A DNA stretch of 64,000 nt from Apiosordaria backusii (GCA_030549205.1 JAUKTV010000006.1:1258501-1322500); one strand, 5' to 3'. Positions 1 to 12,234 are shown, numbered from the stretch's first letter. The notes: a model not told the origin generated them from the sequence alone. Numbers and translations: made by a program.

Positions 1-293
1 AGTGGAGATGTCTTGTGTAGTTCATATGCCATGGCGCCGGTGGTGAGGCGTGCGTCGTTAGCTTGATGCGTGTTGCCCGGTCTATCGGCTACGGGGAAGC
101 CATCATCTTGGCATGCGGCATCGTTTTTGGTATCACAAATGTTAGATCCGTTTGCAGGCGTCATCAGGATTGGGAATACCTACGTTAACATATATGAGGG
201 TGTCCATGGAGAATGGGGGGGTGCCTGTTTAGAATATGGGGGTGCCCATGGAGCAAGTCCCTTGCTTAAAGTTGGTGGGAGTTAGAGACTTAC

Positions 294-1802
294 ATGTTCC
301 ACGGCATGGGCCATTCCCGGCAGGTGGATCGATTGGCGGGTTTTAGGAAGTACGATGCTAGCACAAAAGAAGCCGTTCATAACTACTTATCCTCGCATGC
401 GAGTAGTACGTTCCTCTGGGTAACGTTGGTCTGTCAAGCGCTCGAGGACCCAGATGACCTAGGTTGGGACACCCTCGAAATGCTGCGCACATTCCCAACT
501 GGGCTAGATGCTTTATATGCGCGGATGGTGCATCAAATTAAAGAGTCTAGATATCAACTCATCTGCAAGGACATTCTTACTACCGTCGCACTTGTTCGCC
601 GACCCATCAGTATCCAGGAGCTCACCACTCTCGTCAAACTACCGGATAGTATTTTAATATATTAAGATCGTCTGGAAATTATTATTAAGGTCTGCGGTTC
701 ATTTTTAACCTTGCGAACACAAATCATTTATTTCGTCCATTAGTCGGCTTAAGACTTTTTACTCGGCAAAGCCACATACCAAGCTTCTCGAAACGCTTTT
801 AACTGGATCTTCCCTCTAAGGACAGAAGACGTAAATAACATTATCTTCTCAAAGTCGCTTACTAAGTTATCGACGGTCTTACGACACGATATATATAACT
901 TAAAGGTACCGGGATTCCCAATTAATAAGGTTCAAATGCTATCCCCGGACCCCCTAGCCACAATGCGGTACTTATACGTCTTCTAGATTGACCATCTCCG
1001 CAATTCGATATTTAATAAATACTCAGTATAAAGAAATATATAGGATTCGGTATAGACCTTCCTTAAGTAGAAGTACCTTTATTGGCTTAAAGCTTTTAGA
1101 TTACTCTGAATAATGCCGGATGGTATTATCGCTATAACATAGCTTAAGGGTCTATTTGTAAGTATAAACTATAAAGGTTAAAGAGATATACTAATAAAGA
1201 TACAGGGTTATATTAAATAAACGCAGTTAAAAACCTTGGTTTATAATACATACCGATTTGCTTTTTTCTATAGATAGATAATCGAGTAAGCCCCTCTTTA
1301 AATGTATATATCAGCCCTTATATTTGCACTAACTTATAGTCTAATAAAGAAGAAGTTTCAGGCGGAAGAACCTGACTAGATCAGTATAAAGCCAGTAGTA
1401 AAAGTAGACTAAAATATATACCTATAGACACTTAAAGGCTATAGTAGTTGGATTTCCTCAGTTGCCTTCTTGCTAAATAGCCAGCAGTTTGTGTTAGGTT
1501 TAAACGACAATACCGTCAAGATCTAGAATCCTGCCTTAAGGCAATGCCTACAGACATTTAAAGGCTATAGTGACTTAGTTACCTCGGTCGCGTTCGCCTT
1601 CTTGGCGGACCCGGCAAATGGCCTAGGGAGGTACAGGTGTGTATTGGGGGTAGACTAGACCTGGATCTTTTATAACGGCTGAAATGTATTATAGTTACTA
1701 CCTAAATACCGCCTATTGTGTTTTGCAGTTTAGGGGCGGATGGTAGCTATTGGTTGTCTATTAGGGCGAACTTTTACTATTGGCTTCTTACGAAATATTT
1801 AA
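294..1802 (+). pseudogene. RIP-decayed HET-E/HNWD-like NLR (NACHT-WD40) pseudogene, 5' truncated
   Basis: One reading frame runs from 294 to a final stop at 1800-1802 and is interrupted by many in-frame stops, mostly TAG or TAA where the family has Trp or Gln. In order it holds the end of the NACHT region (FLWVTLVCQALED, then TFPTGLDALYARM), the segment after it (VCGSFLTLR, DFLLGKATYQ, LRHDIYNLKVPGFPI), a linker (KYLYWLKAFRLL, IMPDGIIAIT), about two WD40 units at 1424-1620 (NDNTVKI, LRQCLQTFKGYSD) and the family's C-terminal tail (LLPKYRLLCFAV, VAIGCLLGRT). The P-loop half of NACHT and any effector domain are absent. Proteins of this family act in heterokaryon incompatibility and non-self recognition in Podospora and relatives. 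His-to-Tyr changes in the WD40 GH dipeptide and Trp/Gln-to-stop changes fit RIP. The frame is nearly free of indels, so the decay is mutational rather than rearranging. Family assignment is confident; the upstream boundary is not. Confidence 0.85.
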
Positions 1803-2440
1803 TACATTTTTAAGTTCTATTTATTCATTCTCTTTATTTCTTTTTTCTAACTTGGCACAAGATAGACCTGGGAAGGTAGGTTAGTTTATAGATATTTTGG
1901 GAATTCTAGCATCTTCCAGCATAGCTAATATAATGTCTCTTCGAAGGGTAAAATCAACTTCGGAATTTTCCATACAGAGGTTTATGTGGCGAAAATGCTT
2001 GCTGGTGGTCTCGTATTATACTGTTTTAGTTCTGCTTGGTTCTATCTTGAGATTAAGTGCGTCGGTACGTGATTGCTATGCGAAGAGGACAACCTGCCCT
2101 CTGATTTGGCGCCATTGCAGTTGTGGTACGTGTACCGTTGGTGATGTTGCTGTTAGCGGAGAATGGTCATGACACATCATGGCGGCCTTGGTCCCAAAAT
2201 TCGGCACGACTCTTTCGGACCAGCAAATTACTAAGTCCGTCATTCCAAAGAAGTACCCATCCATGACTTACAGTACGCGTGTGAATAAATATTATCCGTA
2301 CTGTAGTAGGGCGTCCGTGCGTCTATCTTACATCAAAAGAGCGCAAGTCACAGGACGCCAATTTCGCTCCTAGCTGTAACCTTAAGAATCCAGAAGCGTG
2401 GTTTCATCCACAATCGCCTACAGACTTGTTATGTATTACC
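1803..2440. other. Intergenic, no supported gene
   Basis: This stretch follows the NLR relic. It has mixed composition, with a less AT-rich patch at about 2060-2390 containing only short ORFs on both strands (60-90 codons). None has a recognisable motif or start context. I see no gene in it. Confidence 0.4.
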
Positions 2441-3040
2441 ATTAGAAGCCATTTATAGCTTCAGTAGAGGCAGCGATTCCTTATATTGCCTAGGTTAAAA
2501 CATAAAAGCTATTTCTAACTCCAGCAAAGGCAGACCATTGCTGCCTATATAGATAAAATGAAAAAAGCCGTTTCTAACTTTAACAGAGGCTAAGATTTCA
2601 TATTATAATCTTAGCGCTGCCTTAGGCTTAATGGTTTACATTGTAATTATATAGAAGCTGTTTTTAGCTTTACAAAGGCAGAAGTTTCTTTTTATAATAT
2701 TTATTAAGCCGATTGGCTATACTCTAAAAATGGCTCTACTTTAAAAATAGCTCTACTTTAAAAATGGCTTTGCTTTAAAAATAGCTTTTAAAATCAAATA
2801 GACCTACTGAAAAGGTAGCATTCAATAACTGGCAGCTCTATAAGGCAAGTATAAACTAGTATAAAAATGCAATCTTAAATGCCTGATTAAGTTAGAAACT
2901 ATCTAAAGTTTCGGTAAACTAGGATAAATAATGTTTAAAGGAAGATAGTTTGCCTAATTTAAACGAATTTAGAAATTAATCTTAGCTTAGACATACTATG
3001 CTGTTTCTAACTTTAATGAAGGTAGGAGTTGCCTGTCATA
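2441..3040 (+). repeat. Degenerate ~60-bp tandem/dispersed repeat array
   Basis: A unit of the form AAGC-(C/T)-(A/G)TTTCTAACTTCAGCAAAGGCAG starts near 2445, 2506, 2566, 2653 and 2999. The spacing is about 60 bp for the first copies and then becomes irregular. Between the fourth and fifth copies is a shorter array (about 2720-2790) of the 17-18 bp unit AAAAATGGCTCTACTTT, repeated four times. Copies differ mostly by C/T and A/G transitions, as expected of RIP on repeats. No coding potential is seen. Confidence 0.6.
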
Positions 3041-3608
3041 ATCCCTACCTACTTATCTTTAAAAACAGCTCTGGAATAACCTAGTATTATGTAAATTCAC
3101 TTATTGCTTACCCTACTTAAGGCCTTTCTTACTATACTTAGGGCTTTTCTACTTCCGCTTAGGTTAAAACGGCAAGTGCTTAGGTCCAAGAACGGAAATA
3201 GAAACTGTTAATGTCGGGATTCCGATATTGTTTATAACTAGACTGATGCTAGTTTAAGGCATATGCCACACTACTGTGTGGAAAGTGGAGCTAAGGTTTT
3301 GAGTTTTTCCGCAAGTGACCCTTATCCTAGCTTAGACAAACAAATGACTTTTGTTTATACTACCGAAGTCCACGTCACATATCTGACAAAACTCAAGGGT
3401 ATTATAGCTTAGTAGTAAAGGACAGGATTACTGTCATACTATTATAATTAACTAACATTGCAAAATGCTCGAGGGTGCTCGGCAGTATAGCAGGACGAGC
3501 ACTCGGGAAGGATTCTAGTATATAGTCATTCGGTTAGGATAGACTCGGAAGAGTTCATCAGTATGCAATCACAACACTAACATATAATTCCGTTTAAACA
3601 GGTGTAGA

Positions 3609-3653
3609 AGCGGCGAGTCTGAAAGCGGTGAGTCTGAAAGCGGTGAGCCTGAA
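3609..3653 (+). repeat. 15-bp minisatellite, three units
   Basis: Three tandem copies of GCGGTGAGTCTGAAA sit here, with one C/T difference in the first and one in the third unit. The period is a multiple of three, but there is no supported coding frame around it. Confidence 0.75.
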
Positions 3654-3687
3654 AGCATCAAAAGTAGTTCGAGGTAGCAGAATCCTT

Positions 3688-3717
3688 ATCTAATCTACCT
3701 AAATATGTAGATTAGAT
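3688..3717. repeat. Perfect 11-bp inverted repeat (hairpin)
   Basis: The arms ATCTAATCTAC (3688-3698) and GTAGATTAGAT (3707-3717) are exact reverse complements around an 8-base loop. It could be a chance AT-rich palindrome or a relic of a transposon end. Confidence 0.6.
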
Positions 3718-4176
3718 CCTAAGATCCGGCATAAATGAAATACAGCACGTATTTGTGGATTTCACAGTACCTTCTTCCGTGTAGTTTCCAGCACTTGCAC
3801 CACCAGCAGCACTTGCGGTTGGAAACCGCAGCTCTCACAGCGAGCCAGAGTTTTCTACCACAGCTGCCACAGTAAGCCACAGTGCTCTCTATCAGAACTC
3901 TCAACAGATTAAAGCCACGGCAGCTACAGCGTTCTCAACGGCCCAGGACCCGGCAGCCACAGTGTTCTCACCCAGTGGAATCAATCGAATACGAGGGACT
4001 CAACAGGGCTTATCAGCGATACAAGCCACTGTGGGCCACTGAACCGATGGAAGTTGTGAGGAGCGATAAGGAGGAAAACGAGGTCTTTAATGCCCATAAA
4101 GGGCTTCCCTCGCAGTGTGTTTGGAACTGTCTTTCCTTTCCTTCCTTAAGTTCAAGTTCAAGCCAAACAGAGTTCA

Positions 4177-4222
4177 ATAACGTATATTATCAGCGAGTGA
4201 CCTATATCAGCAAGTGACCTAC
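4177..4222 (+). repeat. Left terminal inverted repeat of the Fot1-like element
   Basis: This 46-bp arm pairs with 12291-12336 with only three mismatches, all C/T or G/A. Inside the arm the motif ATCAGC(A/G)AGTGACCTA occurs twice in tandem, a likely pair of transposase-binding sites. Confidence 0.9.
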
Positions 4223-4899
4223 CTCCCACCATACCCTAATAAACCATCCTCAATTACACTACATTAATATAAGGAATTAACTATAATTACATTAGAAACA
4301 GCTAAATCAAATAACTCTACGACTTCCTAGTAAGTATATATATTATGGCTAGGCTTACCGTATATACTACAGTACTGAACCTTTATATAAGCCTCCTCTA
4401 TACTACTACTATCTAATTACGTTTCTTACATTCCCTCTTTACCTATAGTCTTCTTATTTAATAGATTGTATATATCCTATACAGTAAGTAATCCTCCAAG
4501 CTGCATATGTGTTTTTTTAACTCTCCGGTACTTACTTAGTGTTTCGTTAGCCTTATAGAGTAAAGTATTCTCTATATAAAGAAGAGCTACTTAGTATATT
4601 ATAGCCATTGTACTCTTAATAAGCTAGTCTATAGTAGCTAATATTAAAGTCAGAGAGCTATTTTAATAATTAGCAATGTAAGTCTTAATAAGCGTTAACT
4701 ATAAGTCAGCTTTTTAAAGGTTATATAGTATTTAAAAGACCTAAGGTTATATAGTATTAGGCTGTAAATTTAGAGGTGTTAGTATATAAAGCTTTATATC
4801 TAGTTTAAAAAGCACCTTCTTTAGATCGTATAGTATAAGGCCAGCACTTATAAAGCCACCCTATATATTCTTCTCCGTTATAAAGGTAAAGAAGGCCTT

Positions 4900-5430
4900 A
4901 CAGAAGGTATAGAGGAACTCGAGCTTACTTATATAGTTAATATATATATGCATTAAATCCTCGATCTGGCAGCTATACGCTTACTTTAATAGCCCAAAGT
5001 AGCCGACATCGAGTGGCTAGAGGTAGTGTAAAGAATATAAAGGTATATAAAGTATGATAATATTGTTCTACTGGCAGTAGCGTTTGAATTCGGTTAAGTA
5101 GTGGCTTTTATAGCTGTCGAGGATTAATAACCGGTATTTGCCCTTTATATAGGGTGCTATATAATAGTTAAAGTACTTAATTTAATCTAAGCCTATTGCA
5201 TTGATAGTCTAGCTATTATCGGTAATTGCGATGCACTAAGTAAATAGTAGGTTGCACTCGGTATATTAGTTAGTAAGGTAGTATTGTACAGTTAAAATAA
5301 TAAAGAAAGGGATAGCCTAGCCGAGGGCATTGACTCTTTAGATTACCGTTGCCTATTTGCGGTTATTAAGTTAGGCTAGTTTTACCTTACTAAGGCCGTC
5401 TAAGGTCGTAACTACTATACTTACGAAAAT
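4900..5430 (-). pseudogene. Fot1-like transposase, catalytic C-terminal half
   Basis: The minus strand continues the transposase from just beyond the left LTR. It holds ITDNS and INAIGLD, then KGKYRLLILDSYKSHYL (second catalytic Asp block, family form LILDGHxSH), NNIIIL, and PLDVGYFGLLK followed by QIEDLM. These are the hallmark blocks of the DDE_1 domain of pogo/Fot1 transposases. Frequent stops replace Gln and Trp. The original C-terminus toward 4300 is too decayed to place. Confidence 0.85.
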
Positions 5431-6109
5431 TGTTAAGATAGGTGTCTTACAGGCCTATAGGTATAGACCTATGCAGGAAACGGCGTAAAACACTGAGAGT
5501 AAAGAGGGCTTTGTTTGCAGTATACAATAGTGGCTAGGTACTAAAGGAAGGTAGATTATAGAGGCAATGCCCTGCAATATATAGAAGGTAGATACTGTAA
5601 TATAGGCTTATAAGGCATTGTAAGATATAGTAAACCAGTATATTAAATTGACTTATTAGTTAGGAAAATATTATAATAAATAGTTATAAAGGATAAAATC
5701 TATTATAGGTCTTTAGCCTTATATTACTCTCCAAACCTTTCTTTATTTTAAGGCCCGAATGCCTATTAAGTCTACTAACTATAAGGCCTAAATGCCTATT
5801 AGGTCTACTAACTATAAAGCTTAAATGCCTATTAAGTCTACTAACTATAAACTTAACCAGCTAGCTAAGTCTAACTATTAAGTATATTAATTAGAAGCTA
5901 TTTATAGGATATAGGGCGTTAACGTTTTACTATTATAGTACGCTAATTGCTTAGGGTTTTAAACTACTTTAATGGTTTAAAAACTACTGCAATTACTATA
6001 GTAAATTATTAGTAAGTACTGTAATTTTAAGCTATTAATTGTTATTAGCCCTATAAATTATAGGTTAAAATATACTGTAAAGTCTATAACTAAATGCTAT
6101 ATTTTAATA
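5431..6109 (-). repeat. 3' LTR of the nested copia element (left copy)
   Basis: 679 bp, the same length as the right copy and alignable along its length; sampled differences are C/T and G/A. Within it a 27-29 bp motif (AAATGCCTATTAAGTCTACTAACTATA-like) is repeated three times at about 5757-5850, and likewise in the other LTR. Confidence 0.9.
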
Positions 6110-6983
6110 CCTCCTCTATAACTGTAGTATATAATACTAATTAAAAAGGCTTAGAAAGGTTTAATAGTAAAATAAAGGTATTAAATAGTACTATAGGTAA
6201 GGCTTTAATAAGGCTATTAGTAAGCATCTCCTTTATAAGAAGGTAGGTTATAGTAATAACTTTAGTAAATATAGCTTTTTTAACCCTTTAAAATCAAATT
6301 AGAATATATTTAATTCGGCGATTATACTTATTACTATAAGTAGTAATAATAGAGCCTTTATTATTATATAATAGAAGGGTAAGGCTTATAATAAGCTTAG
6401 AAATTTCTTAAAAAAGACCCTTAAGCTATATAGCTTCCTTAAGGCTTTTAATAAGCTTAGTATATTTAGTCTTTAAAGTATTAAAGGATATAGTAGATGC
6501 TTTCTTAGACTTTTAGTTAATAGGTCCTTTAATTAAAGTAAATAGCTAACTATAAGTAGATTTAGTACTTTCTTTATACTTAGCTTAGTTACTATTAATA
6601 AAGCTAATAGGCTTTAAATTACTATTAAAGCTATAACTAATAGTACTGTAAATACTAAAATAGAGATAAAAAAGTAGTGATTTTGTAGCTTTTAGGTAAA
6701 TATTAGTAGGCTATATTAAATATTATAAAAGCTATTGAATATTAAAGGCTATATTAAGCTTAGTTTAAACTATAGTAGATATTAAAGTACTAATTAATTA
6801 TCGATATAGATATTGATTAAAAGGGCTTATAAAGGTTCTAAGCCTATTACCTTTACTTATAATTCTAAAGCTTAATAAAAGGGAAGTTAACTTAATATTA
6901 ATTCTAAAGTACTTAACTGCCTTTATAATATAGGCCTTTTAATAGATTTAAAGGTACTGTTAAGGCTTATTATATTTAATTTA

Positions 6984-7110
6984 AATACTAAGGAAGTAGT
7001 AAGCAGGACTTAAATCTTTAATATCGTAATACTTCCTTATAGTGTTTTTTAAAGCTTAAAGCTATAAAGGCTTAAGGCTTATAATTAAGTAGTTATTAAT
7101 ATAGTTAATA
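6984..7110 (-). pseudogene. Copia reverse transcriptase fragment (RIP-decayed)
   Basis: Minus-strand translation gives a block around NYINNYLIIS at 7092-7103, where the copia catalytic motif YVDD has become YINN by G-to-A changes. It is followed by YYDIKDLSPAYYFLSI (6984-7025), the well conserved copia block that follows YVDD (family form KDLGxxxYFLGI). This places the element in Ty1/copia rather than Ty3/gypsy and fixes its direction. No open frame remains. Confidence 0.8.
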
Positions 7111-10100
7111 ATAAAGATTTTATAGTTTAAGTAAAAATAGGTAACTATATTGAAGATAAAAGGCTTAAAATTTAAAGCCTAGGTTATTATAAGGACCTTC
7201 TATTATTAAAGATAAGAAGCTTACTTTAAGCTATATAAGGATTTCTTTAATAGGATAATTTAGTCTTTAGTAAGGTCCTATTTAGTTACTTTTAGTAGTA
7301 TTACAGTACTAGCATTACTATAAGTAAACTTAAATAGTCTTTATAGAATTTCAATATAAATATTAAAATCGGTCTTTAAGTTTAAAAAGGCTTCTATAAA
7401 GTCTACCTACTTTAAATCCTAGTTAAATATAGCTATAAAGGCCAGTATAATTCTTTAAGTTAGAGGCCCTATAGTAGAAGTATAGGTTTATTTAAAATCG
7501 ATTTTAAAAGCCTATTAAAAATCCTAAGTAACTAATTAAGCTTTAAACTTTACTATAATACTCTATAAATTCTTCTTATCCTTAAAGACCTAATAATTTA
7601 TAATAGGCTTCTTTTTAATTTAAGATCGGCAGATAAAATAAAAGGTCTTAGTAATAAGAAGTTAGTATAATTTAATAAAGATAGCCTATAACTATTACTT
7701 CTTTTTAAGATATTTTAAGGCTTATTTAAAGGTATTAGACTTTAAGGCTTCTATAAAATAGCACTTTTTATAATAGGAAACTAAGTAAAAAATAAACTTA
7801 CTATAATCTATATTATTTATAAATATAAATTCCTTACATTACTTTTATAAAGCTTAAGGTAAAAGGATTTTAATAATCGTAAAAGGTACTGTAGGTATTG
7901 AAATTATAAGCTTAAGTAATGGTTAAATAGATAGTATAAAGGATAATTTAAATACTAGAGAATTAGAAATTAGTAAAATAAAAGGACTATAAATAGAGAG
8001 CTTAAGAACTTAATAAAGCTAGTTTTAATAACTATATTTAAGCCTAAGTAAATTAAATAAGTCTAATAACTTAAAACAGCTATAAGTCTTCCTTTAGTTT
8101 CTTAAAGAGTAAGCTTAAAACCTATAGCTTAATCTTTAATAAGGAGATATATTATAACCTTAATACCTATAGCCTTATAGTTTAAAAGGTTTAGTTAATA
8201 TAATACTTAAAAAGGCAATAGTTTATTATAAAAGGCTTAGTAAAATGTAAAATCTTTAAAGCTTTAGGCTATATAGTTAATAATTTCTACTATAGAAATA
8301 GCTATATATCTTTAAAAAGTAATAAGAAAGCTTAAAGTTAAAATGGTAACCTTAAAATAATTTAAAATAACCTAAATAAAGCGTTTAGTTAGGCCATTTT
8401 AATTAGGAATTTTAAAGCTTAATATACTAAAGCCAATGTCCTTTTTAATAAGGTAGATACTTAAAGAAAGGACTTCTTTTCTTCTATTATAGTAAAAGTA
8501 AGTAGGGTATTACCGGAAGGTATTATTTAAGCCTTTAAATAGTAAATAAAGTACTATAACTATATTATCTTTAATAGCCAATAGCTTAAAAAATCGAAAA
8601 TAAGTCTTTTAATCTATTATAATTAAACTATAAAGCTTCTTTAATAGTAAAATAGGCTTAATAATAACAATGTTCTCTTTTAAATAGCTTAAAGTAAAAG
8701 AAAGGTCTTAAATAGGATTTTTAAAAGGCCTTTAAAGGATTTTTACAGTATTACAGTTTTTATAAACTAAATCTTTAAACTTAATCTTCTATAAGTTAAA
8801 TATACCTTTAATAATAAAAGAAGTCTTCTTTAAAAAGTTAAAACCTATATACCTAAATTATATATACTAAAGGATAGTTAATTAAACTAAGGCTAATAAA
8901 GGCTTATTAAGATCCTTAAAAGACTTATCTTCTTTTAAAAAGTTAAAAGCTTTAAAGGAAACCCCCTCTGAAATTTCAAAAGCTTTAAAGGCTTTAAAGA
9001 AAGTAAAGTAATTACTAAAGTACTATTAATAAGATACTTTTAATTAAAGTTAGCCTTTAAGGTTAAAATAAAACCTTAATCTTTTAAAATTTAAAAAAGC
9101 AATAAGATTGCAATTACTATCAGTAAGCTTTTAACTATATAAGGCTCCTTTAATGCTATATAAATAGTCCCTATTAATAATATTTAATAAAAAAGTAAAA
9201 ATAAAGAAGGTTTTAATAAAGTTAATAGTTAAAAAATAAACCTTATTATTATAGATTCCAATAAAGAATTAGACTTTTATAATATCCTTACCGATAATTC
9301 TTATAAAGCTATTCCTTATAATTAAAGGCTAAACCTTTACTTTAATAAGGTTAGTAAAAAGGTTTTTATTATTATAAATATAGACTATAGACTTAATATT
9401 AAAAAGCCAAACTTCTTTTAAAGCTAAGTTAATATAATTAACTAAGTTAATAGGTATAAAAGGCAAGACCTTAAAAGGTAAGGATATTATAAATCTAATA
9501 AAACCGTACTATTTATAAGGTATAGTTAGCTTTAAAGATTTAATACTATAAAAACCTATATTAAAGTTAAAGCCTATTATAAAAGAAATTTCCTTAAAAT
9601 TTCTAAGGTCTTTAATATCCTCTTTCTTTTTATCCTTCTTTTTCTTTTTTTTCTTTTTAATAAGCCTAAGCTTTATAAAGTTCTCTATAAAGGTATTTAA
9701 AGCCTTTAAAGCTTTAAAATCCTTAATAAAGGCAGTATAAAAATAAAGTATAAAAAAGGTTTAAGCAACTATAGTATTAAAAATACAGGTCTTAACTAGA
9801 AGTTCCTTCTATAAAAATTCTAATATAAAGTAATAAGAATAGCTAAAATTATACTTATTTTAGTAAATTAAAGCTTTAAAGTATTTATACTATAGTAAAA
9901 AACTACCTTCCAATAAGCTTAAATAGTAATTAACCTAATTAATAAGCTAAATTATAATACCTAAACCTTAAAGCCTTATAATAAGGATATTAAACTTAAC
10001 ATTATATTTAACCACTTTTAATAAACTATTAAATTTAATAGTATAATAAGTCCTATAGAGCTTATTTTAAAAGATAGCTTAAATAAGGACATACTAGGCT

Positions 10101-11037
10101 TATAATTATTAAAAAAGGATCGCTAGAAAATCTTTAGCCTTAATAGTAAATAATAGGCTTACCTATAGGATATTCTAAATAATAAAAAGAAGGAAGGCTT
10201 TTAAATTATCGTTTAGTAAATTAATAACTAACTTAAGCTTATTTATAAACTTAAAGAGGCCTAAAACCTTTATTTAAATAGTAAAAGCTTAATATTAAAA
10301 GCATTAGTTTTTAAAACCTAAAAGCTTTTATTTTTTAATAAAGTAAAGAACCTATTTATTAAGATCCTTTATTAAAAGTACAATAGTCTTTTAAACAGTT
10401 TAACCTAAAGAAGGTACTATAATAAGTATAGCAATAAAGGCCAATAGACCTATATAAACTAAAGTAACTAAAAATAAAGATAGTATAGGTAAGTCTATAG
10501 AAGGTTTAAAAGAAAACTTAAAAGGGCTTAAAGTAGTATATTCTAATAAAAGGCAAATATTAAAATTGTCAATATAGATATTAACTTAGTTAATTTTAAT
10601 ACTTAAAGCTTTAATTTAATTAATAAAACCTACTATAGTAACCCTAATCCTATTATTAAAAGTAACTATAAGGTTATTCTATAGTTACTAAAAGTACTAA
10701 ACAAAGTTAAAGCCCTTAAAAAGGTTAAAAGTCAATAAAAGACTAAAGGTCTTTAAAACTCTAGAGTTTATAGAAAGATCGTATATATCTTTATCCTTTA
10801 TAATAAAAAAGGTTAAAGGCTTAAAAGGGAAGTAAAAGTACTATTAGAAGTACTAGAACGCTATTTTTCAGGTTTTTAATACTTAAAAAGGAAGTAAAAG
10901 TACTATTAAAAATACTAGAATGCTATTTTTTAAATCTTCAATAGTTTAAAATAAATAAGGCTTATAAAATAGGTATTATTATAGAAGCTATAAAATAAAG
11001 AAATTTACCTAAACAATATAAGCCTAAGCTTATAACC

Positions 11038-11716
11038 TATTAAAATAAATATCTTATAGGCCTATAAGTATAGACTTATATAGGAAATAGCATAGAATAT
11101 TAAAAGTAAAGAGGGCTTTATTTACAGTATATAATAGTAGCTAAATACTAAAGGAAGGTAGATTATAGAAGCAATATTCTATAATATATAAAAAATAGAT
11201 ACTATAATATAGACTTATAAAGCATTATAAAATATAGTAAACTAATATATTAAATTAACTTATTAATTAAAAAAATATTATAGTAAACAGTTGTAAAAGA
11301 TAAGACCTATTATAGGTCTTTAACTCTATATTGCTTTCTAAACCTCTCTCCGTTTTAAGGCCTAAATGCCTATTAAGTCTACTAATTATAGAGCCTAAAT
11401 ACCTATTAGGTCTGCTAACTGTAGGGCTTAAATGCCTATTAAGTCTATTAACTATAGACTTAGCCGGCCGGCTAAATCTAACTATTAAATACACTAACTA
11501 GAAGCCGTTTATAGGGTATAGGGCACTAACGTTTTACTATTATAGTACGCTAACCGCCCGGAGCTTCGGGCTGCTTTAAGGATTTAAAGACTACTGCAAT
11601 TGCCGTAGTAGAGTGTTAGTAAGCACTATAATTCTAAGCCATTGGTTGTTATTAGCCCTATAGATTACAGGCCAAAATACACTATAAAGTCCATAACTAA
11701 GTGCTGTATTTCAACA
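11038..11716 (-). repeat. 5' LTR of the nested copia element (right copy)
   Basis: 679 bp. Its last third keeps patches with more G+C (for example CGCCCGGAGCTTCGGG near 11553) that are AT in the left copy, so the two LTRs were mutated to different extents. TG at the left end has become TA by a G-to-A change. Confidence 0.9.
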
Positions 11717-11721
11717 AAAAT

Positions 11722-12234
11722 AATACCTATTATAAACCTAGTCTTGTCGAAGTTATAGATATCGTTATCCACGATACTGTACTTAGCCTTAGTATTCTAT
11801 ATAAGCGTAAACCATTCGCCAATAACCTTTAGATCCTTATATTTAGCCCTTTAGTAATTATATCTATATGTATACTATGTATAGAGCTTTAGCTGCCGTT
11901 TAATAAATCGATATGCTTAGAGTTTACCAATAGAAGGTACGTTGCAGGCGTATAGTAGTTGGTTAGCTATATCTTCTATACTACTTAATCTTAGTAGAAA
12001 AGCTTGCATAGATAGCTTAATAATATAGTAAACAATAGCCTTCTCTTTTAATTAAGTGAGCTTCTTCGAATTGGGCGTAGTTTTGTATCGTGCAGGCTTG
12101 CCGATGCGGCGACGCGCTAGTATTCTACGGTCGACTCTGTAAATTTTAACTGCAGTTCGTTTACTTAGATTCTCGTTATTTTAAAGAGTTTAGAGGGCCA
12201 AGATTATTTGGCTTTCTTTTAAAGTAGTAGGCAT
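11722..12234 (-). pseudogene. Fot1-like transposase, N-terminal half
   Basis: Reading down from an ATG at 12234, the frame gives a helix-turn-helix/CENP-B-like start (ESQIILAL, TAVKIYRVDRR, RRRIGKPARYKTT) and ends with YSIVDNDIYNFDKTRF, the relic of the FDETGF block that holds the first catalytic Asp. Seven in-frame stops are visible, mostly where Gln or Trp would be expected. The frame stops at 11722 because the copia element begins immediately after the AAAAT target duplication. The rest of the gene lies at about 4900-5430. Confidence 0.85.

Larger units (their letters stand above)
3041..4176. other. Non-coding stretch with short repeats
   Basis: No supported gene. The part at 3740-4010 carries imperfect copies of a motif like GCAGCCACAGTGTTCTCAC (near 3881, 3923 and 3952), which gives short ORFs on both strands. 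The right end of this stretch is the insertion point of the large DNA transposon. Confidence 0.4.
5431..11716 (-). mobile_element. Ty1/copia LTR retrotransposon nested in the Fot1-like transposase gene
   Basis: Two 679-bp direct repeats (5431-6109 and 11038-11716) bound a 6,286-bp element. The LTRs begin TGTTAAGATAGG and end TTTCAACA on the plus strand (TG...CA rule). The 5-bp target duplication AAAAT is intact at 5426-5430 and 11717-11721. Coding direction is minus: a copia-type reverse transcriptase relic lies at 6984-7110, and the purine tract AGAGGAGG (minus strand) sits next to the left LTR, which is therefore the 3' LTR. The inner 4.9 kb is reduced to very AT-rich sequence by RIP with no open frame of useful length. 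Confidence 0.92.

Noticed and set aside
3719..4217. Cys-rich minus-strand ORF and 111-codon plus-strand ORF
   Set aside because: Both run across short direct repeats, and the plus ORF ends inside the transposon TIR; neither has independent support.
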